From Saprospiraceae bacterium (lineage in GTDB: Bacteria > Bacteroidota > Bacteroidia > Chitinophagales > Saprospiraceae), in NCBI GenBank assembly GCA_029251525.1, contig JAQXDE010000032.1:1-64000 (forward strand): a stretch of 64,000 nt of DNA, in the 5' to 3' direction. Under the pieces are notes generated by a model that saw nothing but the letters and a program-made list of their open reading frames with translations, was not told the DNA's origin and ran no database searches. The position numbers were made by a program, and so were the translations under genes. Of the stretch, positions 1 to 9,085 are shown one piece after another. Every line of letters starts with the position of its first letter. Positions within the stretch are counted from its first letter, which is position 1.

Positions 1-664
1 AGAGAAATATTAAAAGGAAATATTTAATAAGATTTCCCATTAAAATAAAAGCCCTGTTGACATTTAATTTGTCAACAGGGTTTCCATTTTTGGTAGAGGT
101 ATTTTCTATGTCTAGCAAAGCTCTATTTTATATATTTTGACTTTGAGAAATCCGCTATCATAAAATTAAAGGCTAAATGTGGTAGAATACCTTTAAGACC
201 AATCAATCAAATTATGAGCTTATATTAAATCCATCAGTTTGGGGCCCATAAATCCATTAAAGCATAAAATTAATTTATTCCTTTAACCACCGATTCATAG
301 ATAATCACCTTCTCAAAAAGGTGATTACTCTAAAATGATTAATTGAGGTAATTCAGCTTGACAATGATCTCTTTTTGAATCAAAGGAGCAAATCAAAGAA
401 TTAATACTAAAAATACCACCTAATTCTCTTGGTTTTTCTGTGGGTTATCTAATAAGTTTAGATTGAAGAATTTAGAATCATTTATAACTTTTCTCAAAGA
501 CGATTTAAATAGTTTATTATCAGATTCACTTTTGGGACTTTTTAACCAAAACTAAACGACCTGCTCAAATTTGTGATTCATTATTCTATCATTTAAAACA
601 AATGCCATTAATCTGAGAAGATTAACAGCACTTTTATACTCTTTTAAAATTCTTTTGAAAAACC
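1..664. other. Intergenic region, no convincing gene
   Basis: This stretch has no open frame with a convincing start and protein-like composition. It holds a strong inverted repeat at 52-80, annotated separately, and a second hairpin at 302-327 (10-bp stem, 6-nt loop) without a T-run. On the minus strand 581-420 reads as about 54 codons interrupted by one TAG at 554-552. Its composition is mildly protein-like (it ends in NPQKNQEN), so it may be a gene remnant, but the evidence is weak. Confidence 0.5.
52..90 (+). terminator. Intrinsic terminator hairpin, probably bidirectional
   Basis: There is a perfect 10-bp inverted repeat, CCCTGTTGAC at 52-61 and GTCAACAGGG at 71-80, with a 9-nt AT loop. 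It is followed by TTTCCATTTTT on the plus strand and by CTTTTATTTT on the minus strand. It most likely ends a gene lying to the left of the window, because the nearest gene in the window stops nearly 600 nt away. Confidence 0.7.
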
Positions 665-1465
665 TCAAAACACACTCTCCACAAATACTTCTGCCATAGA
701 ATCATCTCGTTTATTTAGTTCATGCATAGTAATAGTTGCAGTCACAGCAGCTAACAAAGGGGCTAAGGCGGCACCAATTAATGGTAGCAACATTAAAACA
801 TAAATAACAATTCCAATTCCAATCGACACGCCTATATATTGACGAGTATATTTAAAACTCTGCTTGATACTCATGTGATAAATCTCATTGTAATTATCGA
901 TAATCACAAAACCCAAGAAAAAACATTGAATGAAAAAATTCACAACTGAACTTATTAGCTTAAGACCGAAAATTGAAAGGCCAGCATTAACCAAAATAGT
1001 AAAAACGGTTTCCATAACAAAAGCAAATAATACAACTTTAAACATTCTAACTTGAGCCTTAATAAAAGAACTCAAATTCGCTTCTGCTTTTTCCCCAGTT
1101 AATATTTCTAACGTCTTTCGAGCAAAATGAAAAATCACAACTTCTAATAATATTAGGATTGCGTACTTGAAGCCACTCATTTTAAAAAGGTCATACCCCT
1201 CCTCTAAAGTATCACCAATCAGATCACCTAAAATATTAAATGAAATACCTTGTTCTGAAGTTTGATTAAAAAAATCATTAAAAACTCCTGCAAATTTTAA
1301 ACTCAACAATGCTCCTAAAAATAATAAGAACTTGGTAACCCAACTATAATCTAAAAATCCCTGCCAAATCTTATTCTTTTTTATAAAAGGAAATACCTCC
1401 CGATAATTTTTTATTGTGGTGATAAAATCTCTTTGAAAAAAGTGGATGAAAGAAATTAAGTTCAT
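665..1465 (-). CDS. EI24/CysZ-like integral membrane protein
   Basis: A 266-residue membrane protein. After a basic N-terminus of about 40 residues there are roughly five or six hydrophobic segments, at about 43-62, 98-117, 138-163, 166-192 and a long pair at 210-245. The last third (an IDNYNEIY segment, a basic SIKQSFKYTRQY segment, then two hydrophobic stretches) resembles the C-terminal part of the EI24/CysZ superfamily. That superfamily includes the CysZ sulfate permease, but the similarity is too weak to assign sulfate transport. It lies downstream of the two coiled-coil genes on the same strand, with a gap of about 75 nt to the PspA-like gene, so it may be co-transcribed. Family placement is by pattern only. 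Confidence 0.6.
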   Translation of the reverse strand: MNLISFIHFFQRDFITTIKNYREVFPFIKKNKIWQGFLDYSWVTKFLLFLGALLSLKFAGVFNDFFNQTSEQGISFNILGDLIGDTLEEGYDLFKMSGFKYAILILLEVVIFHFARKTLEILTGEKAEANLSSFIKAQVRMFKVVLFAFVMETVFTILVNAGLSIFGLKLISSVVNFFIQCFFLGFVIIDNYNEIYHMSIKQSFKYTRQYIGVSIGIGIVIYVLMLLPLIGAALAPLLAAVTATITMHELNKRDDSMAEVFVESVF

Positions 1466-1540
1466 CGTAAATTTCTTATTTTATACTGCTTATAAAATGA
1501 TTAAAACAAAGTTTATAACAATTAACTTACTTTAAATTTT

Positions 1541-2563
1541 CTATTCAAATAGGTTTTTGTAATCATTAGATGATTCATCTTCTTGTCGTGATTCAGGTCG
1601 AGCCACCTCGATATTTAAATCTAAAGTTTCTGTATTTGTACCATCTCCCATCAATAAAATATTACTTCTCTTTTCATACTCTTCTAACATCTTGATTCCC
1701 TCTTCCTCAAATACACCATTTTGCAAATCAATAGAATCCATGAATCCCGAAGACATTTCCATAAATCGCTCCATCTCCCCTACTTTGTCAGCCACATCAT
1801 CAGCCACTCTTTCCATCGCCATATCAAACATTGCACGTTTATCAGGGTCTCCAGAAATGACACTCATTGCAGATTTCATTGCTGAATGAGACCCCCTAAT
1901 TGCTTTACGTTCTTGTTTTTTCAACGCTACATTATCAGCTGTATCTTCTATCAGAATTTCAGAATTTTGATACATTTTAGAGAGGATTCGATACAAAATT
2001 TGCATTCGATTATGTAATTTATCATATTTAGCATTCACCTCTTTTAATCTCGCAGCTTTTCGGCTTGACAAAATCATTTGTTTCTCCATTCCTTTTTCTC
2101 TTGCCTTACTAGCCAATTTCATATTAGTGTCTATCTCCTTTGTATTGGAATCCATTATAGTTTTCAATTTCCTCATTTGACCTTTAAGTGCACCGATCTG
2201 TTCACTCATTTTACGTAGGTTACTTTTCAAATCATCCACATAACTTTCCAATATTCCAATTGGATCAATATTCACAAATACACCTGTTACCTTACGCATT
2301 ACACTTTTATACATATACCAAATAAGGTTTCGCATTTTAGGATCTAGAATCATATAAATTACCGCCCCTAAAACTGCTAAAGTAGCTACTAGACTAATTG
2401 TTCCAGTAAAAAGTCCAATAATTACATCAATATTAGTTGCAATTCCATACCCTGCTAGCGCTAAAAAGGCTAATAAAAAAACCGCACCAGTCACCCCTTC
2501 AGGTTTTGACCAAAATGATTTTTTAGTAAATTCACCGTTATCGAAAGGAACCATATCTGCCAT
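1541..2563 (-). CDS. Membrane-anchored PspA-like coiled-coil protein
   Basis: A 340-residue protein with two hydrophobic segments near the N-terminus (about 25-48 and 52-72) and then a long charged alpha-helical region (about 95-290) rich in Lys, Glu, Met and Ala with heptad-like spacing. The C-terminal 40 residues are acidic and probably disordered. The helical part resembles PspA/IM30-type membrane-remodelling proteins in composition, but those lack transmembrane helices, so this is an analogy and not a family assignment. It is 53 nt downstream of a soluble coiled-coil gene and upstream of an EI24-like membrane gene, suggesting a small envelope-associated cluster. Function unknown. Confidence 0.6.
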   Translation of the reverse strand: MADMVPFDNGEFTKKSFWSKPEGVTGAVFLLAFLALAGYGIATNIDVIIGLFTGTISLVATLAVLGAVIYMILDPKMRNLIWYMYKSVMRKVTGVFVNIDPIGILESYVDDLKSNLRKMSEQIGALKGQMRKLKTIMDSNTKEIDTNMKLASKAREKGMEKQMILSSRKAARLKEVNAKYDKLHNRMQILYRILSKMYQNSEILIEDTADNVALKKQERKAIRGSHSAMKSAMSVISGDPDKRAMFDMAMERVADDVADKVGEMERFMEMSSGFMDSIDLQNGVFEEEGIKMLEEYEKRSNILLMGDGTNTETLDLNIEVARPESRQEDESSNDYKNLFE

Positions 2564-2616
2564 ATCTGTTTTAATTTAATATTTATAAAAATAAGTTTAA
2601 TTCAATTTATTTTTGA

Positions 2617-3168
2617 TTAAAGATTTTCATGGATTCCATCTATATCTTTTTCTATCTGATTCATCACACTTTGATGGGCAAACTCAAATTTTTCTTTTGC
2701 TTGATTAATTTTTTCTGTTGCAGAGCTAATTTTTTCATCAGCTGTATTTATTGTTTTTTGGTGCTCCTCAACAAGTCCCTCTAACTTTTTAATTTGATTT
2801 TCATACAATTCAATTTGTACTTTCAATTTCTCTACCTCTTCTTTTTTCCCAGCAACATTTTTATTTACTTGGTTTTGCATTGCTTCTCCAAATTTCTGCT
2901 TCTCACCATCTAAAATCTTTTTGTAGTAAACCGCAGTTTCTAACAACTTATCTTTCGTCAATCCAACAGTTGCGGCAGTCGCATAAGCAGATTTCATAGC
3001 TGTAACTTCATCCAAATTCATTTGAGCCAAAGCAGCCATCGATTGCTTAAATTCGATATAATCAAATCCAGGTAAATTATTTTTCTCTAGAGCCTCAGTT
3101 AGAATTGAGATACTCTTTTCATCCAACAAGTGATTTTCTCCAAATAATGATTTAAGGTCTTTTGACAT
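2617..3168 (-). CDS. Soluble coiled-coil protein of unknown function
   Basis: A 183-residue protein with no signal peptide or membrane segment. Residues 1-80 look globular and mostly helical. Residues 85-170 form a Lys/Glu/Gln-rich coiled coil with hydrophobic residues at heptad-like intervals. It is the first gene of the coiled-coil/membrane cluster, and the following gene encodes a membrane protein with its own long coiled coil, so the two could pair through these helices. No family recognised. Confidence 0.6.
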   Translation of the reverse strand: MSKDLKSLFGENHLLDEKSISILTEALEKNNLPGFDYIEFKQSMAALAQMNLDEVTAMKSAYATAATVGLTKDKLLETAVYYKKILDGEKQKFGEAMQNQVNKNVAGKKEEVEKLKVQIELYENQIKKLEGLVEEHQKTINTADEKISSATEKINQAKEKFEFAHQSVMNQIEKDIDGIHENL

Positions 3169-3299
3169 TTTGATAATGTTATTTATTTTTGAATGAAACC
3201 TAGTTATTTCGCCAAGGTTAAATGAAAACCATTATATCCCTTGGTCATTTTAAATTTAATTTTTTCCTATCCACTGCCTATTTCAAAAAATAGTAAAGT

Positions 3300-4148
3300 T
3301 TATTTAAAATTAAAAGTAATTGTTCCGCATTCCTCTAGATTTACCCCCTTTGAAAACTTGGCTTGCTTTGCAGCTTTCAAAGCCATATTTCTAAGTCTCC
3401 TATCAAATGTAGTTGAACCTTTTTGGGTAAATTTGGCAGTTTTCACAATACCTTTAATATCAATACACATTTTAACAACCACAGTCCCGGATTTCAGAAC
3501 TTTACCTAAAACCATAGGAGGTTGAATCAAGCTTCTTCCATTAAAATTGTTTTGTGTAACTACATTGTTATTTATATTTACAATTCCTGCATTAAACGCT
3601 CCTGATCCTTCTGTCATTTGTTCTGATTTATCAATTTGTAACGGAATGATTTTCGAATATTCCTCATCTATCACCTCCACAGGGAGAACTGAGCTTGCTT
3701 TTACATTTTTCTTTGCATCATCAAGATATCTTTTGGCGACTCCGCCATCTAACTGAAACATCACAAACTCCAAAATTGCATGATCATATTTCACCTTATC
3801 GTTCAAACTTAATTCACCATTCGCATCATTCTCAGCTTGCCCTTTTAGTTCACTAGATGAATTATTAGTTGGCAATCCAAGGTAGATAGGAGATTTTGAA
3901 TCAACATTTAATATTACTAATACTCCTTTTATTTCAGATTCCCCTTTGATCAATGATCGAAATTCAACTCCATTTGAAGCTGTAAATAATTTTTTTAAAT
4001 CATAACCTTCTTTTATCCCATCTAACCCCATTTCTTTCTGATAAGCATAACCTTTTGTCAAATACTTATATTCCTCTATCGTTGTTTCACTCTGAGCAAG
4101 CAATATGACTGGAAAAATTAAAAAAGCAAAATTGAATAAATATCTCAT
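3300..4148 (-). CDS. Secreted protein with TonB C-terminal-like domain
   Basis: A 282-residue protein with a cleavable signal peptide (hydrophobic residues 3-17, likely cut after LLA or LLAQ). The middle is unrecognised. The last 65 residues (KSGTVVVKMCIDIKGIVKTA, ending in GTITFNFK) match the beta-alpha-beta pattern of TonB C-terminal domains, in which a new-function strand is followed by 'G.V..A.' and a helix of Ala/Lys. A true TonB keeps an uncleaved N-terminal anchor and a Pro-rich linker; both are absent, so this is probably a periplasmic TonB-C-like protein and not an energy transducer. Bacteroidota encode many such proteins. Confidence 0.6.
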   Translation of the reverse strand: MRYLFNFAFLIFPVILLAQSETTIEEYKYLTKGYAYQKEMGLDGIKEGYDLKKLFTASNGVEFRSLIKGESEIKGVLVILNVDSKSPIYLGLPTNNSSSELKGQAENDANGELSLNDKVKYDHAILEFVMFQLDGGVAKRYLDDAKKNVKASSVLPVEVIDEEYSKIIPLQIDKSEQMTEGSGAFNAGIVNINNNVVTQNNFNGRSLIQPPMVLGKVLKSGTVVVKMCIDIKGIVKTAKFTQKGSTTFDRRLRNMALKAAKQAKFSKGVNLEECGTITFNFK

Positions 4149-4349
4149 ACTAAAAAATTACAATTTTTAATTTTTGAGAGAGCAAACTATATCGTTATCA
4201 TAAAAAAATAAAATTTTAAAACAAATTGCAGTATTGTTCGACAAGTATCAGAAAATAGTCTGCGAACGTAGCAACCGACTTTAATCTGAAACAAAAAACC
4301 AAAAAAAATTAATCTGGACACATAGATTTTCATTCATCTAAAATAAGAG

Positions 4350-6734
4350 TTAAATCCAATTTACCGCACTCCCATTTTCAGTTTTCCTCACTTCCAGTAT
4401 CTCTGGGAAATGTTCCTTAATTGAATTAATATGAGAAACAATATAAATTTGTCGGTATTGCTCTTTCAAATGATCTAGAGCTTTTAATATTTCAAACCGT
4501 CGATCTTCATCTTGACTACCAAATATCTCATCAAAACCAAGGAAACTTAATCCTTCCTCAGAACCTGATAATTCAGCAATTGCTCGACTTATCCCTATTC
4601 TCAAACATAAGTTAGCCAAATCAATTTCTCCTCCTGAAAACCTCGATATAGAGTAATATTCTCCATCTTCCAATATCTGGAATTCAAAATTTTCATCGAC
4701 CGCAATCCCCTCAAACCTACCTCTTGTTATTTTTTGAAAAAGTTGACTTGAGGTATGAGAGATTGAAGGCCTAACTCGCTCTAAAATTTGAGTTTTAAAA
4801 TTCTGAAAAATACCATTCAACTCATCTAATTGGAAATATGATGCCTGACTTTCAGCAATCTGGCTTTCTACTTTGTGGTGTGCATCCAGCTCTTTTTGAG
4901 TAGTTAGTAATTTAGCTTTTACCTCTTGCCCATATTGTAATTGTTGTTGCCAAATATTTTGAGCATTCTCTTTTTGTATTTCAAAAGCATCCATCTTATG
5001 CTGAATTTCTTTAAAATTTTCAGGATGAAAATTTAAATCTTTGATAATTCTATTTTGATCCTTGATAGATTGTTCTCCTTTAGCAATCCGTTCTTCTAAA
5101 TTTTGAATCTCAGTTAAAACAATTGACTTTTTAGCTACCTCATTTTCATCCGATTTAAATTGAATAAAATTATTTTGGAAACTACTAATTGTATTCTTCA
5201 ATTCCAGATGTTTCTCAGCATTATAATTTATTCTTCCAAAATTTTCAATTTCAACTTTAACACGTTGAAGGTTGTTTTGATTTTCAGCAATTTCTTTTTC
5301 GCAATTTGAAACTTGAGAAAATGAATTCCTTAAATCATTTAATTCATTTTCTAATTGGCGAGCTTCTTTTTTCTTAGACAAAATCTGATCTTCTAACTTT
5401 TCCACTTTCGAGTTGATCTTAACCAACTCTTCATTTTCATAGGTTTCTATTTCCTTTTGCAATTTCCCAATCGTTTCGTCATAACTATCTATTAAAGGTT
5501 GCAAACAAGTAGGGCAACTCGCCTGTTTTCCTAGGCTCTCAATATTTAATACAATTCCTTTACGATCTTCAATTCTACCTCGTATAGTCCCTTTTTGTGT
5601 TCTTTTTTCTGCTAATTCCTTTTCAAAAATATCTTTTTGTAAATTGCAATTCTGTAAAGATTCTTTTTTCTCAACTCCCATTTTTTTCAAATTAAAACCT
5701 TCTGGAAGCTCCTGTTTTAAATCAAGCAACTTGGAATTCAAAGACTTTTCTTGAGTTTTTAATAATTTCTGTTTTTCTAAAAAAGACTTTTGACCATCAA
5801 ATCTAATTCTAGTTGTTTCAAAAATTTCTTCTTGTTTTTTTTGTGATAAAAATGTTTTGATTTGAGGTTGAATCAATATTAATTCTTTTTCCAAAACCTT
5901 TAATCGCTCAACTTCTTGGTTACTTTTCTTTATATTCTCTTTTAACCGCAAAACTCCTTCTCCCCATTTCTCTAATTCTAAATTGAGCTGGTTAAATTGG
6001 CGACTCAAGCGACTCTTCTCATCAAATATTTTTTTAGATTCTTGATATTCTTTATTCTTTTTTTCATAACTAATTTTAAGTCCTTCTACCTCCGTTTCTA
6101 ATTTTTTATTTTCCTCCCCTAACTTAACTAACTGACTATCAACTTCCTGTAGTTCTTCCTTAGTCAATAATAATTTTTGCTGACCTTGAACTTCTTTATT
6201 TAATGTATTCCGATCCTCACGTATTATTTTTTGAATATCATCTAATTTATCTAGGCCCACCATCTTACGAACCATTCGCTTACGTTCCTCTCCTTTTGTA
6301 TTTGAAATGACCCCCAACTCCTTCTGCCCCGAAAAAACGGAACGAGTAAAGGCATCTTTATCCATGCCCAACAATCGGATTATCTCTTGCGTTACAGGTT
6401 TAGAATCAGTCGCCACCATATCCTCATTTTGATTAAAAAGCCCTGCTTTTGGCGCTAACGCTTTACCTCTAAATTCCCTGATTACTCGCCAATTCTTGCC
6501 TTGCACTTCAAATATGAGTTCTAAGAAAACAGATTCCTTTAATTCCACCCAACTGGATTTATAGTGATTTTTATCCAAAGAAATAGTTCCAAAAAGACAA
6601 AGTAAAATAGCTTCGAAAACACTCGATTTACCTGAGCCATTTTTCCCAACAATACCTACCAGTCCTTCCCGAAAATCTAATTCGAGTTTTCCGTATTGTT
6701 TAAAATTCTTAAGTTGTAGTTTTTTTAAAATCAT
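4350..6734 (-). CDS. sbcC: SbcC/Rad50-type DNA repair ATPase
   Basis: The ATPase half of the SbcCD (Rad50-Mre11) nuclease, which processes DNA ends and cleaves hairpins. At 794 residues it is shorter than E. coli SbcC (about 1048) and closer to archaeal and compact bacterial Rad50. Visible parts in order: Walker A GKNGSGKSS at 30-38, a long coiled coil (about 165-690) folded back at a zinc hook CPTC (Cys407 and Cys410), the ABC signature FSGGE at 699-703, Walker B LSFLGFDE near 729-736, and a switch histidine in IVSHIN near 767. It follows sbcD by 43 nt on the same strand. Confidence 0.93.
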   Translation of the reverse strand: MILKKLQLKNFKQYGKLELDFREGLVGIVGKNGSGKSSVFEAILLCLFGTISLDKNHYKSSWVELKESVFLELIFEVQGKNWRVIREFRGKALAPKAGLFNQNEDMVATDSKPVTQEIIRLLGMDKDAFTRSVFSGQKELGVISNTKGEERKRMVRKMVGLDKLDDIQKIIREDRNTLNKEVQGQQKLLLTKEELQEVDSQLVKLGEENKKLETEVEGLKISYEKKNKEYQESKKIFDEKSRLSRQFNQLNLELEKWGEGVLRLKENIKKSNQEVERLKVLEKELILIQPQIKTFLSQKKQEEIFETTRIRFDGQKSFLEKQKLLKTQEKSLNSKLLDLKQELPEGFNLKKMGVEKKESLQNCNLQKDIFEKELAEKRTQKGTIRGRIEDRKGIVLNIESLGKQASCPTCLQPLIDSYDETIGKLQKEIETYENEELVKINSKVEKLEDQILSKKKEARQLENELNDLRNSFSQVSNCEKEIAENQNNLQRVKVEIENFGRINYNAEKHLELKNTISSFQNNFIQFKSDENEVAKKSIVLTEIQNLEERIAKGEQSIKDQNRIIKDLNFHPENFKEIQHKMDAFEIQKENAQNIWQQQLQYGQEVKAKLLTTQKELDAHHKVESQIAESQASYFQLDELNGIFQNFKTQILERVRPSISHTSSQLFQKITRGRFEGIAVDENFEFQILEDGEYYSISRFSGGEIDLANLCLRIGISRAIAELSGSEEGLSFLGFDEIFGSQDEDRRFEILKALDHLKEQYRQIYIVSHINSIKEHFPEILEVRKTENGSAVNWI

Positions 6735-6777
6735 TATACTTTATTCAGAATAAAAAAAACATTTATACTGCTAAAAT

Positions 6778-7920
6778 CTATCTATTTTTGTGTTCCCCGT
6801 TATCGAATATTTCAAAATAATAATGTGCTTTTTTTGATAACTCACTAGCCTTCTTTTCATCATCAATTTTATCAGAAATAAAACTTTTCATCAGACTCAC
6901 TAAGCTTTCGGATTTACTTTGAAAACCTGCTTTTTCGGTTTCAGTGACAATAAATTTGCGGTGAATAGATATATGAGCTGGTCCTGAAATCATTGCATAT
7001 ATCTTACGTTTTGATAATTCAACAGACTGGATTGGTTCTAGATCTACGAGATGAATACTCAACAAAGCATCTTTTAGATCTTCTCTCTGAGTTAGTTTTT
7101 GTAGCTGAGTCTCAATTTCAGTTATTGACTTATTATTACAATTTTTTATCTCTTCGACAACCCAATTTCGTGTAGGAATAGCAACAAACTCTGGAAGAAC
7201 TTTTTTCCCTTTTTCTAATTCCAAAAGACAAAAACCTTTTTCACTTTTGGCTTCAGCTTCACTCATACGCTCTGTCGAACCAGAGTACCACGCAGTATCC
7301 AATTTCTCTACTTTTTGAAAATTATGCCAATGTCCTAATGCTACGTAATCAAATTTATTCAATAAATCTAGTCGTTCAGGAGGATACAGTTTTTCTCCAT
7401 ACTCATCCATCATAAATGTTTTACCGATAGAGGTGTGCAAAAGAATAATGTTAAATTTCCCTTCAACAGGTTGTATTTTATCCATTTCCTCCAATTCCAA
7501 TATATCATCATTAATATGTGGTACGCCATGAACAACTAGTTCACCAAACTCAAAAGTCTCATACTTCTGACTAAAAATAGGAAATACATTTGGAATGGTT
7601 TGAAACGCTTTTAAGATTGGACTGGTAAAAATGGTTTTGGGAGTTTCATGATTTCCGGCAATGACTACAATTGGAATATTAGCCTTGGAAAGTCGAGATA
7701 GTTGTTCTAAACCAAAAATCATAGGACGATTAGCAGGTGACGGTCGATGAAAAAAATCTCCAGAGTGAATAACCAAATCAGGTTGAAGCTCGATGGCTAT
7801 ATCTATTACTTTTTGGAATGAATCGTAAGCATCTTGTTCTCGTAGATTAATACCTGAAGGACTAAGTTTATCTAACTCATGATAACCTAAATGAGAGTCG
7901 GAGAAGTGAAGTATTTTCAT
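6778..7920 (-). CDS. sbcD: SbcD/Mre11-type DNA repair exonuclease
   Basis: The nuclease subunit partnering SbcC. The start is placed at the ATG of MKILHFSDSHLG because all five phosphodiesterase motifs follow it: FSDSHLG, HSGDFFHRP, AGNHE, LLHTS and LGHWHN. A longer frame opens at 8043 with GTG, but its extra 41 residues look non-coding and would overlap the end of the upstream yheT gene. The resulting protein is 380 residues, normal for SbcD. The upstream sequence carries TATATTTG only a few bases before the ATG and no -33 element, so co-transcription with yheT is more likely than a separate promoter. Confidence 0.92.
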   Translation of the reverse strand: MKILHFSDSHLGYHELDKLSPSGINLREQDAYDSFQKVIDIAIELQPDLVIHSGDFFHRPSPANRPMIFGLEQLSRLSKANIPIVVIAGNHETPKTIFTSPILKAFQTIPNVFPIFSQKYETFEFGELVVHGVPHINDDILELEEMDKIQPVEGKFNIILLHTSIGKTFMMDEYGEKLYPPERLDLLNKFDYVALGHWHNFQKVEKLDTAWYSGSTERMSEAEAKSEKGFCLLELEKGKKVLPEFVAIPTRNWVVEEIKNCNNKSITEIETQLQKLTQREDLKDALLSIHLVDLEPIQSVELSKRKIYAMISGPAHISIHRKFIVTETEKAGFQSKSESLVSLMKSFISDKIDDEKKASELSKKAHYYFEIFDNGEHKNR

Positions 7921-8029
7921 ATTAGACAAATATATAATTTTGAAATTTGAATAGTAGGAATTATTTGAAATTATTTTCCATTCCTTTATCGAAGAGTACT
8001 CATAAACCTTAAGGGTATTTAGAATAAAA

Positions 8030-8998
8030 TCATAAAACTTCACTTGTGAATTCTAATGCTCTAATTTCTGACCAAGCAAACTCTTGATTGGGTAACATAA
8101 AACCGCAATGTCCTCCTTGACTTGGATTTTCAATAAAAATATTGGGATGATTTTTTGCTATGACTGTAGGAGTACAAGATGGCGTCAAAATTGGGTCATT
8201 CTGTGCATTTACCAACAAAGTTGGTATCTGAATTTTCTCCATGAAATTTTTGGCAGATGAATTAAAATAAAAGTCTTCTGCATCTTTATAATTATTGAGT
8301 GGAGCAGAAAAATGTTCATCAAAATCTCTCCACTCTCTAATTTCTTGCAATTTTTTCAAATCAATTAACCCTGGAAATTCTTGCCCCTTAATTAATATCT
8401 TTTTCTTCAGATTTCTTAAAAACCGATTTCGATAAACTGTATTTGATCTTAGATTTAAAATCTCTGCTCCTTCTTTTAAATCACAAGGAGTACTAAAGGC
8501 AATAGCAGCTTTTACTTGAGGTGGAATATTCATTCCATTTTTCCCTAAATAATTTAAAGTCATTGCACCTCCCATACTAAAACCAACCATAACTAAATTT
8601 CTATATTCTTTTTTTCTTAAGGCATGATTTATTACGGCACCAATATCCTCAATGTCCCCATGATGATATAATCGAGAAGATCTATTCATCTCACCGCTAC
8701 AAGATCGGCAATTCCACGCGAGGACATCCCAGCCATTTTTGGAAAAAAGTTTAGCAGCTCCTTTAATATATTGACGGTCAGAATTCCCTTCCAACCCATG
8801 TGAAAGTAAAACTAAGCTTTGGCTCTCATTGTTAATCCAATCTAAATCTAAGAAATCTTGATCCTCTAATTCAAGTCTTTCTCTTTGATAATTGACATTT
8901 TTTACTTTTCTAAAAATACCGGGAATAATAGTTTGGAGGTGTCCATTGAATTGAAAAAATGGTGCTTTTTTATAGGAGGAATTTCGAATAATTGGCAT
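8030..8998 (-). CDS. YheT-family alpha/beta hydrolase
   Basis: A 322-residue cytoplasmic alpha/beta hydrolase of the YheT/ABHD1-3 family. Recognisable features are an N-terminal NGHLQTI segment typical of the family, LLSHGLEGNSD (oxyanion-side HGLEG), WNCRSCSGEMNRS, the nucleophile elbow GFSMGG, an Asp in NAQNDPIL, and the catalytic His in GGHCGFM near the C-terminus. The natural substrate is not known; esterase activity is inferred from the family. It ends 109 nt before the sbcD start. Confidence 0.85.
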   Translation of the reverse strand: MPIIRNSSYKKAPFFQFNGHLQTIIPGIFRKVKNVNYQRERLELEDQDFLDLDWINNESQSLVLLSHGLEGNSDRQYIKGAAKLFSKNGWDVLAWNCRSCSGEMNRSSRLYHHGDIEDIGAVINHALRKKEYRNLVMVGFSMGGAMTLNYLGKNGMNIPPQVKAAIAFSTPCDLKEGAEILNLRSNTVYRNRFLRNLKKKILIKGQEFPGLIDLKKLQEIREWRDFDEHFSAPLNNYKDAEDFYFNSSAKNFMEKIQIPTLLVNAQNDPILTPSCTPTVIAKNHPNIFIENPSQGGHCGFMLPNQEFAWSEIRALEFTSEVL

Positions 8999-9035
8999 TT
9001 TCTCTGTTTTGCTTTCTCTTTATTAAAAGCTCTAA

Positions 9036-9079
9036 TGTCAAACTGTTTAGTACCGAAATCCAATCCAAACAGTTTGACA
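9036..9079 (-). terminator. Hairpin downstream of the 1504-residue gene
   Basis: A 13-bp perfect inverted repeat (TGTCAAACTGTTT at 9036-9048, AAACAGTTTGACA at 9067-9079) with an 18-nt loop lies just past the stop codon of the large exported-protein gene. The minus-strand flank after the stem is TTAGAGCTTTTAAT, only partly T-rich, so it may terminate weakly or stabilise the 3' end of the message. Confidence 0.45.
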
Positions 9080-9085
9080 AAAAAA

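Noticed and set aside
302-327. 10-bp inverted repeat as a terminator
   Set aside because: No T-run on either side; kept only as a remark in the interval description.
420-581. Minus-strand 54-codon remnant with one stop
   Set aside because: Short, broken by TAG and without recognisable homology; too weak to call a pseudogene.
6778-8043. Longer sbcD starting with GTG at 8043
   Set aside because: The extra 41 residues are unlike the family, overlap the end of yheT, and the first nuclease motif follows the ATG at 7920.
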